DNA from: Duganella sp. Root336D2
Lineage (GTDB): Bacteria > Pseudomonadota > Gammaproteobacteria > Burkholderiales > Burkholderiaceae_D
Direction: 5' to 3'
Assembly: GCF_001425005.1 (NCBI RefSeq)
Contig: NZ_LMDB01000004.1
Location: 62,001-126,000 of the forward strand
DNA: 64,000 nt
Shown here: in pieces, positions 48,727-58,518 of the stretch
How the letters are laid out: each line of letters opens with the position of its first letter
Numbering within the stretch: the first letter of the stretch is position 1
The notes under the pieces: generated by a model
What the model was told of the DNA's origin: nothing
The model's database searches: none
Seen by the model: only the letters and a program-made list of their open reading frames with translations
Program-made: the position numbers and the translations under genes

Positions 48727-50130
48727 TTAACGGCCTCCCCTGAACATGACCACCTTGATGGTATCGATCAGGACCAGCACATCGAGCAGCAGGCTGTTGT
48801 TCTTGACGTAGTACAGGTCGTACTGCAGCTTCTGCAGCGCGTCTTCCACCGTATCGCCATAGCCATAGCGCACCTGGGCCCAGCCGGTGATGCCCGGCTT
48901 GATGCTGTGGCGCACATTGTAGTAAGGCACGCGCTCGGTCAGCTGCTCGACAAAGTAAGGACGCTCGGGGCGCGGGCCGACGAAGGACATTTCGCCCTTC
49001 AGCACGTTGAGGATCTGCGGCAATTCGTCGATCCGCAGCTTGCGGATGATATTGCCCACGCGCGTGATGCGCGGGTCGTTCTTGGCGGCCCATTGCGGGG
49101 TGCCGTTCTTTTCCGCGTTCTTGAACATGCTGCGGAACTTCAGGACGCGGAACACGCGGCCGTCCATGCCCACCCGTTCCTGCGAATAGAACACCGGTGC
49201 GCCGTCTTCGATCACGATGGCCAGCGCGGTGATGAGCATCACCGGCAGGGACACCACCAGCAACGACAGGCTGGCCACCACGTCCACCGCGCGCTTCATG
49301 AAGGTGCGCATGAAACTCTGGTCGAAGCCGCCGCCGAACACCAGCCAGGAAGGCTGCACCGACTCGACCCGGATCTGGTAGGTTTCGCGCTCGAAGAAGG
49401 TGGCGGCGTCGGTGACCTGGATGCCGTACAGCTTGCACTCGAGCAGTTCCTTGATCGGGAAGGCGCCGCCGCGGCGGTTCTGCACCGAGACCACGATTTC
49501 CGATACGCGCTGGGCGTTTGCCAGCGCTACCAGCGAACCGCCTTCGGGCAGGTGCAGCAGCTGGTTCTGCGGCACGCAGGTTTCTTCCGACGGCACCGCC
49601 ACATAGCCGGCCACGTCGTAGCGGCGGTAGTTGGTGTCGCGCGTGGCCAGCTCGCCGCACTCCTTGGCCATGCTGCCGCAGCCGAGGAAGATGATGCGGG
49701 TCGACAGGAAATGCGTGCGCGACGTTTTCATGAACATGGCGCGCGCCAGCAGGATGCCGAAGCCGGAAATGATGAACACCAGGACCAGGATGCCGCGCCC
49801 GAAATACAGGTCCGGCGCCAGGTAAAACACCAGGGTCAGGATGCAAAAGCCCATGGCGAAGGAAGGCATCAATTGCAGGAAGAAGGGATTGCGCAAGCCT
49901 TCCTGGAAATTGATCTGGTACATGCCCAGCGCAGACATGCTGAACACGATAGCGGCCGCAAAAATACAGGCCGACATGAAGAAGTGGTCGAGCTTCGGTA
50001 TGGCGAACTGTTCACCGTCGAAAAAACGCAGCCCAGCGCCAGCGTAGAACGAGCCAATCAGGATCAACACCTCCAGGAAGAGCAGGCTGAAGACAACCTT
50101 GGAAATGTAGTGATTGGAAATTCTTAGCAT
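48727..50130 (-). CDS. Initiating sugar-phosphate transferase of the XrtA system (EpsB_2 type)
   Basis: This 467-residue polyprenyl-phosphate sugar transferase resembles TIGR03013. There are about four N-terminal transmembrane helices, a central NAD-fold-like domain (RIIFLGCGSMAKECGELA, about 140), and a final helix before the catalytic domain KRAVDVVASLSLLVVSLPVMLITALAI. Catalytic motifs follow: YSQERVGMDGRVFRVLKFRSM, RIDELPQILNVLKGEMSFVGPRPERP and PGITGWAQVRYGYGDT. It transfers the first sugar phosphate onto undecaprenyl phosphate. It precedes prsK/prsR in one operon. Confidence 0.95.
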   Translation of the reverse strand: MLRISNHYISKVVFSLLFLEVLILIGSFYAGAGLRFFDGEQFAIPKLDHFFMSACIFAAAIVFSMSALGMYQINFQEGLRNPFFLQLMPSFAMGFCILTLVFYLAPDLYFGRGILVLVFIISGFGILLARAMFMKTSRTHFLSTRIIFLGCGSMAKECGELATRDTNYRRYDVAGYVAVPSEETCVPQNQLLHLPEGGSLVALANAQRVSEIVVSVQNRRGGAFPIKELLECKLYGIQVTDAATFFERETYQIRVESVQPSWLVFGGGFDQSFMRTFMKRAVDVVASLSLLVVSLPVMLITALAIVIEDGAPVFYSQERVGMDGRVFRVLKFRSMFKNAEKNGTPQWAAKNDPRITRVGNIIRKLRIDELPQILNVLKGEMSFVGPRPERPYFVEQLTERVPYYNVRHSIKPGITGWAQVRYGYGDTVEDALQKLQYDLYYVKNNSLLLDVLVLIDTIKVVMFRGGR

Positions 50131-50203
50131 TTTTATTCCCTCCCGCTTTACTGCTCATGCTGGCCGTGTAAGCGCGCGGAGCCTTGCGGCCATGTCTCGT
50201 TAA

Positions 50204-51241
50204 CTAGTCTCGTGGGGCCAGGTGGCGGACGTACCAGTCCATGGCCTCCTTCAAGCCTTCGCCAATACGGTGCGAAGGATTGAAACCCAACAGCTCGCGC
50301 GCCTTGCTGATATCGGCCTGCGAATGGCGCACGTCGCCGGCCCGGAATTCCTGGTATTGCGCCTGGTGCTGCAACAGGTGCGGGAAACGCTCCTGCAGCA
50401 ACTCGCGCATCATCAGGTACAGCTGGTTGAGACTGGTGCGCTCATTGAGCGCCACGTTGTACACCTGGTTGGCAGCGCCCGGCTTGTCGGCCATGGCTGC
50501 CAGCAGGTTGGCTTGCACCACGTTGTCGATGAAGCAGAAATCGCGGCTGGTTTCGCCGTCGCCATTGATGAACAGGGGACGGTTGCGGATCAGGGCCGAC
50601 ACCCACTGCGGTATCACGGCCGCATAGGCGCCGTCCGGGTCCTGGCGCGGGCCGAACACGTTGAAATAGCGCAGGCCGATGGTTTCCATGCCATACGTGC
50701 GGGCGAAAACATCGGCATACAGCTCGTCGGCATATTTGGTGACGGCATACGGCGACAGCGGCCGGCCGATGGTGTCTTCCACTTTCGGCAGCGCCGGATG
50801 GTCGCCGTAGGTGGAACTGGACGCTGCATAGACGAAGCGCCGCACCCGGGCGTCGCGCGCCGCCACCAGCATGTGCAGGAAGCCGGTCACATTGGTGCCG
50901 TGGGTCAGCAGCGGATCGTCGATCGAGCGGCTGACCGAACCAAGTGCGGCCTGGTGCAGGACATAGTCTTTCCCGGCGCAGGCTTGCTGGCAGGTCGCCA
51001 GGTCGCGGATATCGCCTTGGATGAAGCTGAACGAGGCCCAGGCCGCGGAACCGACCGCTTCGCGCACCTGGTCCAGGTTGTGCTGGTGGCCGGTGGCGAA
51101 GTTGTCCAGGCCCGTGACCTGCTGGCCGAGCTTGAGCAGCGCCTCGACCAGGTTGGAGCCGATGAAACCGGCAGCACCCGTCACCAGCCAATGGTATCGC
51201 TGGCCACGCAAATGCAGCCGCACGTCGTCAAACTTGCCCAC
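50204..51241 (-). CDS. tviC: UDP-N-acetyl-hexosamine/uronate C4-epimerase (TviC/WbpP type)
   Basis: This 345-residue extended SDR has [12 protein letters not shown] (19-30), SSSTYG (141-146), YAVTK (Tyr165, Lys169), and [21 protein letters not shown]. The N-terminal extension and the [16 protein letters not shown] [11 protein letters not shown] block are typical of WbpP/TviC epimerases acting on UDP-GlcNAc or UDP-GlcNAcA. It follows the dehydrogenase gene by 32 bases, so the pair would make UDP-GalNAcA from UDP-GlcNAc for the polysaccharide. Confidence 0.9.
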   Translation of the reverse strand: MGKFDDVRLHLRGQRYHWLVTGAAGFIGSNLVEALLKLGQQVTGLDNFATGHQHNLDQVREAVGSAAWASFSFIQGDIRDLATCQQACAGKDYVLHQAALGSVSRSIDDPLLTHGTNVTGFLHMLVAARDARVRRFVYAASSSTYGDHPALPKVEDTIGRPLSPYAVTKYADELYADVFARTYGMETIGLRYFNVFGPRQDPDGAYAAVIPQWVSALIRNRPLFINGDGETSRDFCFIDNVVQANLLAAMADKPGAANQVYNVALNERTSLNQLYLMMRELLQERFPHLLQHQAQYQEFRAGDVRHSQADISKARELLGFNPSHRIGEGLKEAMDWYVRHLAPRD

Positions 51242-51273
51242 TACAGCCCTCCCAGGCTTCCCTGATATTCTTG

Positions 51274-52563
51274 TTACAGGCGCCAGACGCTGTAACCAGC
51301 TTCTTCCAGGCCTGCCATATTGAATGCCGATTTCACATCGATGAAGACGCCGCCCGGATTCAGCTTGGACGACAAATCCCCGAGCGACAGCGCCAGCAAT
51401 TCCTGGTGCGATACCGCAGCCACGACCGCATCGGCTTGCGGCAGGCTGTCCCAGCTTTCCAGGCGAATGCCGTACTCGTGCACCGATTCCTCCGAATCAG
51501 CCACCGGATCGTGCACGTGCACGTCGAGGCCATACGACTTCAGTTCAAACACCACGTCCGCCACCTTCGAATTGCGCAAGTCCGGGCAGTTTTCCTTGAA
51601 GGTCAGGCCCAGCACGTTCACTTTCGCCCCCTTGATGTGGCAGCCCGCCGCGATCATCTGCTTGACGGTTTTCTCGGCCACGAACTTGGCCATGCCGTCA
51701 TTGATGCGGCGCCCCGCCAGGATCACCTGCGGGTGGTAGCCGATCATGTCGGCCTTGTGGGTCAGGTAGTAGGGATCGACGCCGATGCAGTGGCCGCCGA
51801 CCAGGCCGGGACGGAAAGGCAGGAAATTCCACTTCGTGCCAGCCGCCTGCAGCACTTCCAGCGTATCGATGCCTATCTTGTCGAAGATGATTGCCAGCTC
51901 GTTCATCAGCGCGATATTCAGGTCGCGCTGCGTATTTTCGATCACCTTGGCCGCTTCCGCAACTTTCACGCTGGAAGCCCGGTATACCCCAGCAGTCACT
52001 ATCGATTCATATAGTTTAGCAACCTCTTCGAGAGTTGCTGGATTATCTCCCGAAACCACCTTCAAAATCGTTGTCAGGCGGTGCTGTTTGTCGCCTGGAT
52101 TGATACGTTCCGGCGAATAGCCGACGTTGAAGTCTTGCGGCCATTTCAGTCCGGAATGTTTTTCCAGCACGGGGATGCAGACTTCTTCGGTGGCGCCCGG
52201 GTACACCGTCGATTCATAGACGACGATGGCGCCCTTCTTCATGTACTTGCCAACCGTGGTCGAGGCGCCGACCAGCGGGCTGAAATCGGGCGAATGGGCG
52301 TTGTCGACCGGGGTCGGCACTGCCACCACGATGTAATCGGCCTCGGCCAGCGCGGCCGGGTCATAGGTCACGTGCAACTGGGTCGCTTCGCGCAGTTCCG
52401 CTTCCGACACTTCGCCGGTCGGATCGCAGAATTGCCGGTAATTTTCAATCTTGGACTGCGACAGGTCGAAACCGATAGTCTTGCGCTTCTTGCCAAACTC
52501 TACCGCCAAGGGCAGGCCCACATAGCCCAACCCTACGACTGCTACCACCTTGTTCTGATCCAT
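51274..52563 (-). CDS. tviB: UDP-N-acetyl-D-hexosamine 6-dehydrogenase (TviB/WbpA type)
   Basis: This 429-residue dehydrogenase has [12 protein letters not shown] (10-21), [12 protein letters not shown] and the catalytic Cys in [14 protein letters not shown] (about 270). The four-electron oxidation chemistry and the [25 protein letters not shown] stretch place it near TviB/WbpA, which oxidise UDP-GlcNAc to the uronic acid. The ATG at 52563 is used; an alternative GTG 24 bases upstream adds no conserved sequence. It makes the acidic sugar with TviC. Confidence 0.93.
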   Translation of the reverse strand: MDQNKVVAVVGLGYVGLPLAVEFGKKRKTIGFDLSQSKIENYRQFCDPTGEVSEAELREATQLHVTYDPAALAEADYIVVAVPTPVDNAHSPDFSPLVGASTTVGKYMKKGAIVVYESTVYPGATEEVCIPVLEKHSGLKWPQDFNVGYSPERINPGDKQHRLTTILKVVSGDNPATLEEVAKLYESIVTAGVYRASSVKVAEAAKVIENTQRDLNIALMNELAIIFDKIGIDTLEVLQAAGTKWNFLPFRPGLVGGHCIGVDPYYLTHKADMIGYHPQVILAGRRINDGMAKFVAEKTVKQMIAAGCHIKGAKVNVLGLTFKENCPDLRNSKVADVVFELKSYGLDVHVHDPVADSEESVHEYGIRLESWDSLPQADAVVAAVSHQELLALSLGDLSSKLNPGGVFIDVKSAFNMAGLEEAGYSVWRL

Positions 52564-52889
52564 ATCAGTTCCCGTGAGAATTGCCACTTACTATTATGCT
52601 AACAATATATTCCAGAAGCCCCGCAACTACAATGTACAGTTCACAATTTGCGTCCGCCGGGCGGCTAAAAAGTGGGCCCTGCACTATGGTGCGTGTAACA
52701 ATTCAGCGGGCTTTCCGTTGGCCAAATGCGACAGAAATGTATGGAATGTTTGCCAATTAACTTGTCCATTTGATACGGCTTGTCAATTTTACACGGAAGC
52801 CCGGAGGCTGTCACAGCCTTTTGATTGCACTGCACCATAAAGCAACGCGGCGACCCGCGGGCCGCCAGCATTGCCTAAATGATAAATGA
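52564..52889. other. 326-bp intergenic region, no gene
   Basis: Moderately AT-rich, lying upstream of tviB and downstream of the chemoreceptor. It contains short hairpins, including AGGCTG-TCA-CAGCCT (about 52805-52819), and a GCGGC/GCCGC stem (about 52847-52865) that may end the chemoreceptor transcript. No -24/-12 element, tRNA or small gene is convincing. The short open frames of up to 88 codons lack ribosome-binding sites. Confidence 0.5.
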
Positions 52890-54527
52890 TTATTGCGACA
52901 AAGCGATGACCGTTCGCTTGGCAAGAGGCGCCGGCGCCACACCTTGCGGCAGCGCGCTGCGGGCGGCGATCTGTTTCAGCTTGAACACTGCGATCGCTTG
53001 CGCCACCCATTCGGCCTGGCGCGCCAGGCTGCCGGCGGCCGCGGCAGCCTGTTCGACCAGGGCGGCGTTCTGCTGCGTGATGTCGTCGATATGCAGCACC
53101 GCCTGGTTGACCTGGCCAATGCCGCGGCTTTGCTCCTGGGTGGCATGGTGGATCTCGTCCATGACGCGGGTGACGCGGCCGACCGATTCGATCACTTCGC
53201 TCATGGTGGCGCCGGCGTTACTGGTCAGCCTGGCGCCGGCATCGACCTTGGCGATCGAACTGTCGATCAGCTGCTTGACTTCCTTGGCGGCGCTGGCAGA
53301 GCGCTGGGCCAGGCTGCGCACCTCGGTGGCCACCACGGCAAAGCCCTTGCCGTGTTCGCCGGCCCGCGCCGCTTCCACGGCCGCATTCAGGGCCAGGATA
53401 TTGGTCTGGAAGGCGATGCCGTCGATCATGCCGATAATGTCGAGGATCTTGCGCGAGGACTGGCTGATATCGTCCATGGTCTGCACCACTTGCGAGACGA
53501 TGGAGCCGCCGGCCGCCGCCACGCTGGAGGCCTGGCCGGCCAGTTCGTTGGCACTGTGCACGCTGGCCGCGCTCTGCTGCACGTTGCTGGTCAGCTGTTC
53601 CATGCTGGCCGCGGTCTGCTGCAGGCTCGATGCCTGCGACTCGGTGCGGCCCGACAGGTCCAGGTTGCCGCTGGCGATTTCGCTGGTGGCGGTCTGGATT
53701 TCATCGAAGTTGCTGCGCACGTCGCCGATGATGCTGTGCAAGTTGACGTTGGTCTGGCGCAGCGCCGCCAGCAACTGCCCCATTTCATTGTCGGCGCCGA
53801 TATCGAGGGCGCCGGTCAGGTCGCCGCCGGCCATCTTGCGCGCAAAGCCGGTTGCCATGCGCAGCGGCAGCACGACCGCGCGCTGCAGCGCGTACCAGAA
53901 GCACAGGGCCAGCACGATGAAGCCGGCATTGGCCAGCGTCATCCACAGCGGCGCCTGCCGCGCGGCGCCGGAGATGGCAAGCATGGCCAGGAAGCCGGTC
54001 AGCGCGCCCATGCCGATGCCGATCAGCCTGGCCAGCGAAATATCGCGCAGCCGGCTGGCCCAGTTGCGCCAGCCAGTGCGGCGCAGGCGGCCGCGTTCGA
54101 GGCGCAGGCGGCGCGGATTGCCCTCGCGGATTTCGCGGTAAAGCTGCTCGGCCTGCGCCACCTGCTCGCGGCTGGGCTTGCTGCGCACCGACATATAGCC
54201 GACCGGGCGGCCGGCTTCGATCACCGGCGTCACGTTCGCATACACCCAGTAGAAGTCGCCGTTCTTGCAGCGGTTCTTTACCATCCCGCTCCATGGCATG
54301 CCGGCCTTGATGGTGGACCACAGGTCGGCAAACGCTTGCACCGGCATGTCCGGATGGCGCAGGATGTTCTGCGGCGCGCCGATCAACTCCGCTTCGGTGA
54401 AGCCGCTGACTTCGATGAAGTAGGGGTTGGCGTAACTGATCTTGCCCTTCAGGTCCGTGGTCGAGACAATGGTCTTGCCCTCGTCCAGGATGAACTCCTG
54501 GTGGGTGACAGGGGTGTTGAGGCGCAT
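52890..54527 (-). CDS. PAS-domain methyl-accepting chemotaxis protein (Aer-like)
   Basis: This 545-residue sensory transducer begins with a PAS domain (about 10-125: EFILDEGKTIVSTTDLKGKI, then MPWSGMVKNRCKNGDFYWV), close to aerotaxis receptors. Two membrane helices (about 165-210), a HAMP segment and the MA signalling domain follow; the hairpin tip has GMIDGIAFQTNILALNAAVEAARAGEHGKGFAVVATEVRSLAQRS. The ATG at 54527 follows AAGGAG by 7 bases. No periplasmic ligand domain is present, so the signal is probably redox or metabolic. No other chemotaxis gene is nearby. Confidence 0.93.
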   Translation of the reverse strand: MRLNTPVTHQEFILDEGKTIVSTTDLKGKISYANPYFIEVSGFTEAELIGAPQNILRHPDMPVQAFADLWSTIKAGMPWSGMVKNRCKNGDFYWVYANVTPVIEAGRPVGYMSVRSKPSREQVAQAEQLYREIREGNPRRLRLERGRLRRTGWRNWASRLRDISLARLIGIGMGALTGFLAMLAISGAARQAPLWMTLANAGFIVLALCFWYALQRAVVLPLRMATGFARKMAGGDLTGALDIGADNEMGQLLAALRQTNVNLHSIIGDVRSNFDEIQTATSEIASGNLDLSGRTESQASSLQQTAASMEQLTSNVQQSAASVHSANELAGQASSVAAAGGSIVSQVVQTMDDISQSSRKILDIIGMIDGIAFQTNILALNAAVEAARAGEHGKGFAVVATEVRSLAQRSASAAKEVKQLIDSSIAKVDAGARLTSNAGATMSEVIESVGRVTRVMDEIHHATQEQSRGIGQVNQAVLHIDDITQQNAALVEQAAAAAGSLARQAEWVAQAIAVFKLKQIAARSALPQGVAPAPLAKRTVIALSQ

Positions 54528-54597
54528 GCTGGAACTCCTTGTTCGGCGATGGGGAAGCTGGGCACGAACCGGGCGTTGGGGTCCGCATGGCGTGGGC

Positions 54598-54617
54598 GGG
54601 ACGCGAGCAGGCGTCCC
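54598..54617 (-). other. Leader hairpin of the chemoreceptor gene
   Basis: GGGACGC (54598-54604) pairs with GCGTCCC (54611-54617), 6-base loop, about 70 bases before the ATG. A weak sigma-70-like pair lies further upstream (TATACT at 54642-54637 on the minus strand). Role unknown. Confidence 0.25.
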
Positions 54618-54717
54618 AAGCCATGTCATGCGTTCAAGTATAGGAAGGTGATGCGCGCTGGAAACTCACGAATAATTTCAATAGGAAAATTCAATGAGAT
54701 TATGTGGCGCATCCGCT

Positions 54718-56160
54718 TCACGCCGGCGTGCGACGGCGCAATACGCTGCGCACCTCGGCCACCATGGGACGATTGAGCAGCAGGCTGGCCACGCCATACG
54801 CCAGCATGCCGCCGAGCACTTCCGCCACCAAGGCCCAGGCGCGCGGCTGGCCGGCCAGCGGGGCACGCAACAGCGTCACGGCGCCCAGCATCAGCGCAGC
54901 GCATAACAAGGCCGGGCCCGTGCGGCGCGCCACCGCCTGCGCTTGCACGCCGATGGCCGCCAGCATGCGCCGCATATTCAGGAACAGCACTACCGGGTAA
55001 GCCAGCAGCCAGGCATAGGCCACGCCCTGGATGCCCCAGCGGGTGCCGAGGTAGAAAGCGGGCGGCATCAGCAGGCAGGACAGCAGCACATTGCGCAAAT
55101 TGATGCCCGGCTGGCCGAGCGCATCGGTAACGGTGGGCAGCATCTGGGCCAGGGTGCGGAAGGGCATGACCAGGCACAGCACCTGCAGCGGCAGTACGGC
55201 GCCCTCCCAGCCCTTGCCCAGCACCACGCTGACCAGTTCCGGCGCCACGCTGGCCATGCCCCACAGGATGGGGAAGGACAACAGGCTGATGTAGCCCAGC
55301 ATCTGCAACACCCCGGCGCGGATGGCCGGCAAGTCGTGCTGGCTGCGCGACAAGATGGGGAACAACACCTGGTTCAGGATGCCGGCCATGCGCTGCACCG
55401 GCAGTGAAGCCAGGTGCATCGAGACCGAATACCAGCCCAGCGCCTGGTCGCCCAGCACCCGGCCGACGATCGCCACGTCGGCCTGCATGAAGCTGTACCA
55501 CAACAGGCGGGTGGCGGTCAGGCTGCCGCCAAAGCCGAGCAGCTTGCCCATCCCTGCCAGCGACCAGTCCGGCCGCGGCTGGCCCGGCGCGCACCAGTTC
55601 AGCGCCCCCATGCGCCACGCCTGGGTCGCCAGCATGCCGGCCACCAGCGACCAGACGCCGGCGCCGAACAGCGCCATGAACAGCGTCACCTGCGAGCCGA
55701 CCAGCGCCGCGCTCAGTTCGACCAGCGAACGCTGCCTGTATTCCAGGCGGCGCTGCAGCCGCACATCGGGAATGATGGCCAGCGGCAGCAGCAGGAATTG
55801 CACGGACAGCACGTGCAGCAGCAGCTGCAGCCGCGCTTCACCATAGAAAGCTGCCACCAGCGGCGCCAGCGCATTGGCCAGCAGGAACAGGCCCAGGTTG
55901 ACCAGCCAGACCACGCCCACGGCTTGCCGCAAATCCTGTTCGCTGACATCCTTGCGCTGGATCAGGGCCGGGCCCAGGCCCACTTCGGCAAACATGCCCA
56001 GCAAGCCCAGCACCACCGTGCACATGGCCAGCAAGCCATAATCGGAGGGCGCCAGCAGGCGCATGACGAAAATCGTCACGCCCCAGGTAACCACTTGCGA
56101 GCCCAGCTTCGCCCCCGCCACCCATTTCACGCCACGCGCCAGCTCAGTTTGGAGTTTCAT
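54718..56160 (-). CDS. Oligosaccharide flippase (Wzx-like, MOP superfamily)
   Basis: This 480-residue protein has about 14 transmembrane helices. The first part has ARGVKWVAGAKLGSQVVTWGVTIFVMRLLAPSDYGL, the classical start of WzxC-like polysaccharide transporters, then EVGLGPALIQR and VSMHLASLPVQRMAGILNQVLFPILSRSQ. It flips the lipid-linked repeat unit to the periplasm, where the polymerase-like protein would act. Transcribed alone, divergent from the alpha-toroid gene. Confidence 0.92.
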   Translation of the reverse strand: MKLQTELARGVKWVAGAKLGSQVVTWGVTIFVMRLLAPSDYGLLAMCTVVLGLLGMFAEVGLGPALIQRKDVSEQDLRQAVGVVWLVNLGLFLLANALAPLVAAFYGEARLQLLLHVLSVQFLLLPLAIIPDVRLQRRLEYRQRSLVELSAALVGSQVTLFMALFGAGVWSLVAGMLATQAWRMGALNWCAPGQPRPDWSLAGMGKLLGFGGSLTATRLLWYSFMQADVAIVGRVLGDQALGWYSVSMHLASLPVQRMAGILNQVLFPILSRSQHDLPAIRAGVLQMLGYISLLSFPILWGMASVAPELVSVVLGKGWEGAVLPLQVLCLVMPFRTLAQMLPTVTDALGQPGINLRNVLLSCLLMPPAFYLGTRWGIQGVAYAWLLAYPVVLFLNMRRMLAAIGVQAQAVARRTGPALLCAALMLGAVTLLRAPLAGQPRAWALVAEVLGGMLAYGVASLLLNRPMVAEVRSVLRRRTPA

Positions 56161-56270
56161 CGGTCATCGAAGCATCGTGGCGTTGGAGAAAGGGATTGCA
56201 ATCAGGATAAGTGAGCGGGCTGGACGCCGCAAGCGCCGCAACCGGGCGCGGGATTGCCAAAACGTCCAGC

Positions 56271-56299
56271 ATATTATCTTAATGATACGACCCCGGCAA
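56271..56299 (-). promoter_or_regulatory. Putative sigma-70 promoter of the flippase gene
   Basis: On the minus strand TTGCCG (56299-56294) and TAATAT (56276-56271) are separated by 17 bases, each with four of six consensus matches. Together with the divergent TTGACA element it makes a compact 66-base two-way promoter region. Confidence 0.4.
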
Positions 56300-56307
56300 T
56301 CGCGAAA

Positions 56308-56336
56308 TTGACAGCGGGCGGGCCGGCTGGCATGAT
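56308..56336 (+). promoter_or_regulatory. Putative sigma-70 promoter of the alpha-toroid gene
   Basis: A perfect TTGACA (56308-56313), 17-base spacer and CATGAT (56331-56336). The start would be near 56343, about 30 bases before the ATG at 56373. Good spacing and -35; -10 imperfect. Confidence 0.45.
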
Positions 56337-56372
56337 CTTAATGGTCAATTGACAACATTTAACGGGAATAAA

Positions 56373-57566
56373 ATGCTCCAGCTCCTGCGCTCGATCAAGA
56401 ACAAATTCACCCCTGAAGCACCGCTGCCCATGGGTGCCCAGGCTGAGCGCGCGGCCGACCAGCGCGGCTTGCCAGGCCGCGATCCGGGCATTGAGGCGGT
56501 ACTGGCCGCCTGCACCGAGTGGCTGGGCGCAGCCCAGGACCATTCCGTTTCCGCCGATGGCGGCGTGGCGCGCGACTTCAGCCTGGTCAAGGGCTGGGCC
56601 ACTTCGTATCCCGAAACCACCGGCTATATCGTGCCGACCGTGATCGAGCTGGCGCGCCGCCAGGGCAGCGCCGAGCTGCACCAGCGGGCGCGCCGCATGC
56701 TGGACTGGTTCGTCGCGATCCAGTTCCCGGAAGGCGGCTTCCAGGGCGGCCGCATCGATTCCAGCCCGCGCGTGCCGGTTACGTTCAACACCGGCCAGAT
56801 CCTGCTTGGGCTGGCGGCCGGCGCCCGGGAATACGGCGACGCCAAATACCTCGACGCCATGCACCGCGCCGCCGCCTGGCTGCGCGATTCGCTGGATGAA
56901 GATGGCTGCTGGCGCAAGCACGCCACCCCGTTCGCCAAGCCCGGCGAAAAAGCCTACGAAACGCACGTCGCCTGGGGCCTGTTTGAAGCCGAACGCGTCG
57001 CGCCCGGCCACGGCTATGGCGAGGCCGGCCTGCGCCAGGTGGCGTGGGCACTGGGCAAACAGCAGCCCAACGGCTGGTTTGCCTCGAACTGCCTGAACGA
57101 CCCGGTGCATCCGCTGAGCCACACCATCGGCTATGTGCTGCGCGGCGTGCTGGAAGGCTACCTGCTGTCGCAACGGCCGGAACTGCTGGCGGCCGCCGAA
57201 CGCACCGGCAGCGCCCTGCTGGACGTGGTCGGCGCGGATGGCTTCCTGCCCGGGCGCCTGGACAGCCAGTGGCGCCCTGCGGCCAGCTGGGCCTGCCTGA
57301 CCGGTTCGCTACAGAATGCCCACTGCCTGTTCCTGCTGTACCAGCTGACGGGGGACGAACGCTACTTCGACAGCGGCCGCCGCCTGACCCGGTACGTACG
57401 CCGTACCATCAAGGTCGATGGCCCGAAAGAGACGCGCGGCGCCGTCAAGGGCGCCTTCCCGGTTGACGGCGCCTACGGCGAATACGAATTCCTGAACTGG
57501 GCAGCCAAGTTCTGCATCGACGCCAACCTGCTGGAGCTGGACCTGCTCAAGGCGCGCCATGCTTAA
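56373..57566 (+). CDS. Alpha-toroid (cyclase/lyase-like) protein of the polysaccharide locus
   Basis: This 397-residue protein is built from repeating helical hairpins of an (alpha/alpha)6 barrel: TSYPETTGYIVPTVIELARR, FNTGQILLGLAAGAREYG, YETHVAWGLFEAERV, SHTIGYVLRGVLEGYLLS, SLQNAHCLFLLYQLTGDERYFD. The pattern occurs in terpene cyclase/prenyltransferase-like proteins and in polysaccharide hydrolases and lyases such as GH88/GH127 types. No signal peptide is seen. The ATG at 56373 follows ACGGGA; an ORF from 56349 adds eight codons with no site. It overlaps the AAC(3)-like gene by 8 bases. Function not assigned. Confidence 0.75.
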   Translation: MLQLLRSIKNKFTPEAPLPMGAQAERAADQRGLPGRDPGIEAVLAACTEWLGAAQDHSVSADGGVARDFSLVKGWATSYPETTGYIVPTVIELARRQGSAELHQRARRMLDWFVAIQFPEGGFQGGRIDSSPRVPVTFNTGQILLGLAAGAREYGDAKYLDAMHRAAAWLRDSLDEDGCWRKHATPFAKPGEKAYETHVAWGLFEAERVAPGHGYGEAGLRQVAWALGKQQPNGWFASNCLNDPVHPLSHTIGYVLRGVLEGYLLSQRPELLAAAERTGSALLDVVGADGFLPGRLDSQWRPAASWACLTGSLQNAHCLFLLYQLTGDERYFDSGRRLTRYVRRTIKVDGPKETRGAVKGAFPVDGAYGEYEFLNWAAKFCIDANLLELDLLKARHA

Positions 57567-58518
57567 GCAGGCCAAACGCCTGGCCAAGGCCGTGCTGGAA
57601 AAGCTGCGCCGGCGCAGCAGCGCCCAGGAAATCAGGCAGACGCAACGCCACGTCAGCCGTGCGGAACTGGTGGCGGGCCTGGCCCGGCTCGGCATTGCCA
57701 AGGGCGATGCCGTGTTCATCCACTCTTCGCTGAAAAGCCTGGGCTATGTGGAAGGCGGCGCCGCCACCGTGGTGCAGGCGCTGCAGGAAGCCGTCGGCCC
57801 GCAGGGCACGCTGGTACTGCCCACCTATTACATGCCGGGCGGGTCGATCCGCGGCACCTGCGAAATGCAGGACTATGTATTCGACGTGCGCAAGCACGGC
57901 ACCAATATGGGGCGCCTGCCGGAAGCCTTCCTGGCCAGCGCCGGCATCGCGCGCAGCGTGCACCCGACCCACTCGGTTTCCGCCTGGGGCCGCCATGCGG
58001 CCTACCTGACCGAAGCCCACCACCGCGCACCGTCGGTCTTCGGCAAGGGTTCGCCATGGCAGCGCTTCGTCGGCCTGGAAAACGCCAAGGTGCTGGGCCT
58101 GGGGATTTCGATGGGTCCGGTGACCTTCTACCACGTGCTGGAAGACGCGATGGGCGAAGCCTTCCCGGTCCCGGTATGGGGCGACGAGACCTTCCGCCTG
58201 CCGTGCATCGACCAGGCCGGCCAGCGCAGCGACGTGCCGCTGCGCCCATTCGACCCGGAGCTGGCCAAGCGCCGCATCGACCATGGCTCGCGCGAAGATT
58301 TGCGCAATTATTTCATGGCGGAGTTCAGGCAAGCCGGCCTGCTGCATGCCGGCCAGGTGGGCGAGGCGCCTTCGTGGTGGATTCCCGCGCAAGGCTTCTT
58401 CGATCACCTGCAACGCCTGGCCGGCGAAAACCTGACCATCTACTCTACCCCGGAACAACTGGCGGCACGGCCGCTGGCCGCTGCTGCCGGCCTGCACTCC
58501 AGCGTGCGCCAAGCCTGA
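57559..58518 (+). CDS. AAC(3)-family N-acetyltransferase
   Basis: This 319-residue protein has the antibiotic acetyltransferase fold: AVFIHSSLKSLGYVEGG (about 52-68), GTLVLPTYY, the catalytic VHPTHSVSAWG (about 133-143), and YHVLEDAMG. The family includes aminoglycoside 3-N-acetyltransferases, but members in polysaccharide loci acetylate amino sugars, which fits here. It overlaps the alpha-toroid gene by 8 bases. Its 3' end overlaps that of the convergent acyltransferase gene by 74 bases (58445-58518). Confidence 0.9.
   Translation: MLKQAKRLAKAVLEKLRRRSSAQEIRQTQRHVSRAELVAGLARLGIAKGDAVFIHSSLKSLGYVEGGAATVVQALQEAVGPQGTLVLPTYYMPGGSIRGTCEMQDYVFDVRKHGTNMGRLPEAFLASAGIARSVHPTHSVSAWGRHAAYLTEAHHRAPSVFGKGSPWQRFVGLENAKVLGLGISMGPVTFYHVLEDAMGEAFPVPVWGDETFRLPCIDQAGQRSDVPLRPFDPELAKRRIDHGSREDLRNYFMAEFRQAGLLHAGQVGEAPSWWIPAQGFFDHLQRLAGENLTIYSTPEQLAARPLAAAAGLHSSVRQA

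Noticed and set aside
52574..52840. Short open frames in the intergenic region before tviB
   Set aside because: No ribosome-binding site, no recognisable protein and an AT-rich promoter-like context.
57559..58518. Aminoglycoside resistance gene
   Set aside because: The AAC(3) fold is real, but the position between polysaccharide decoration genes points to amino-sugar acetylation; resistance cannot be inferred.
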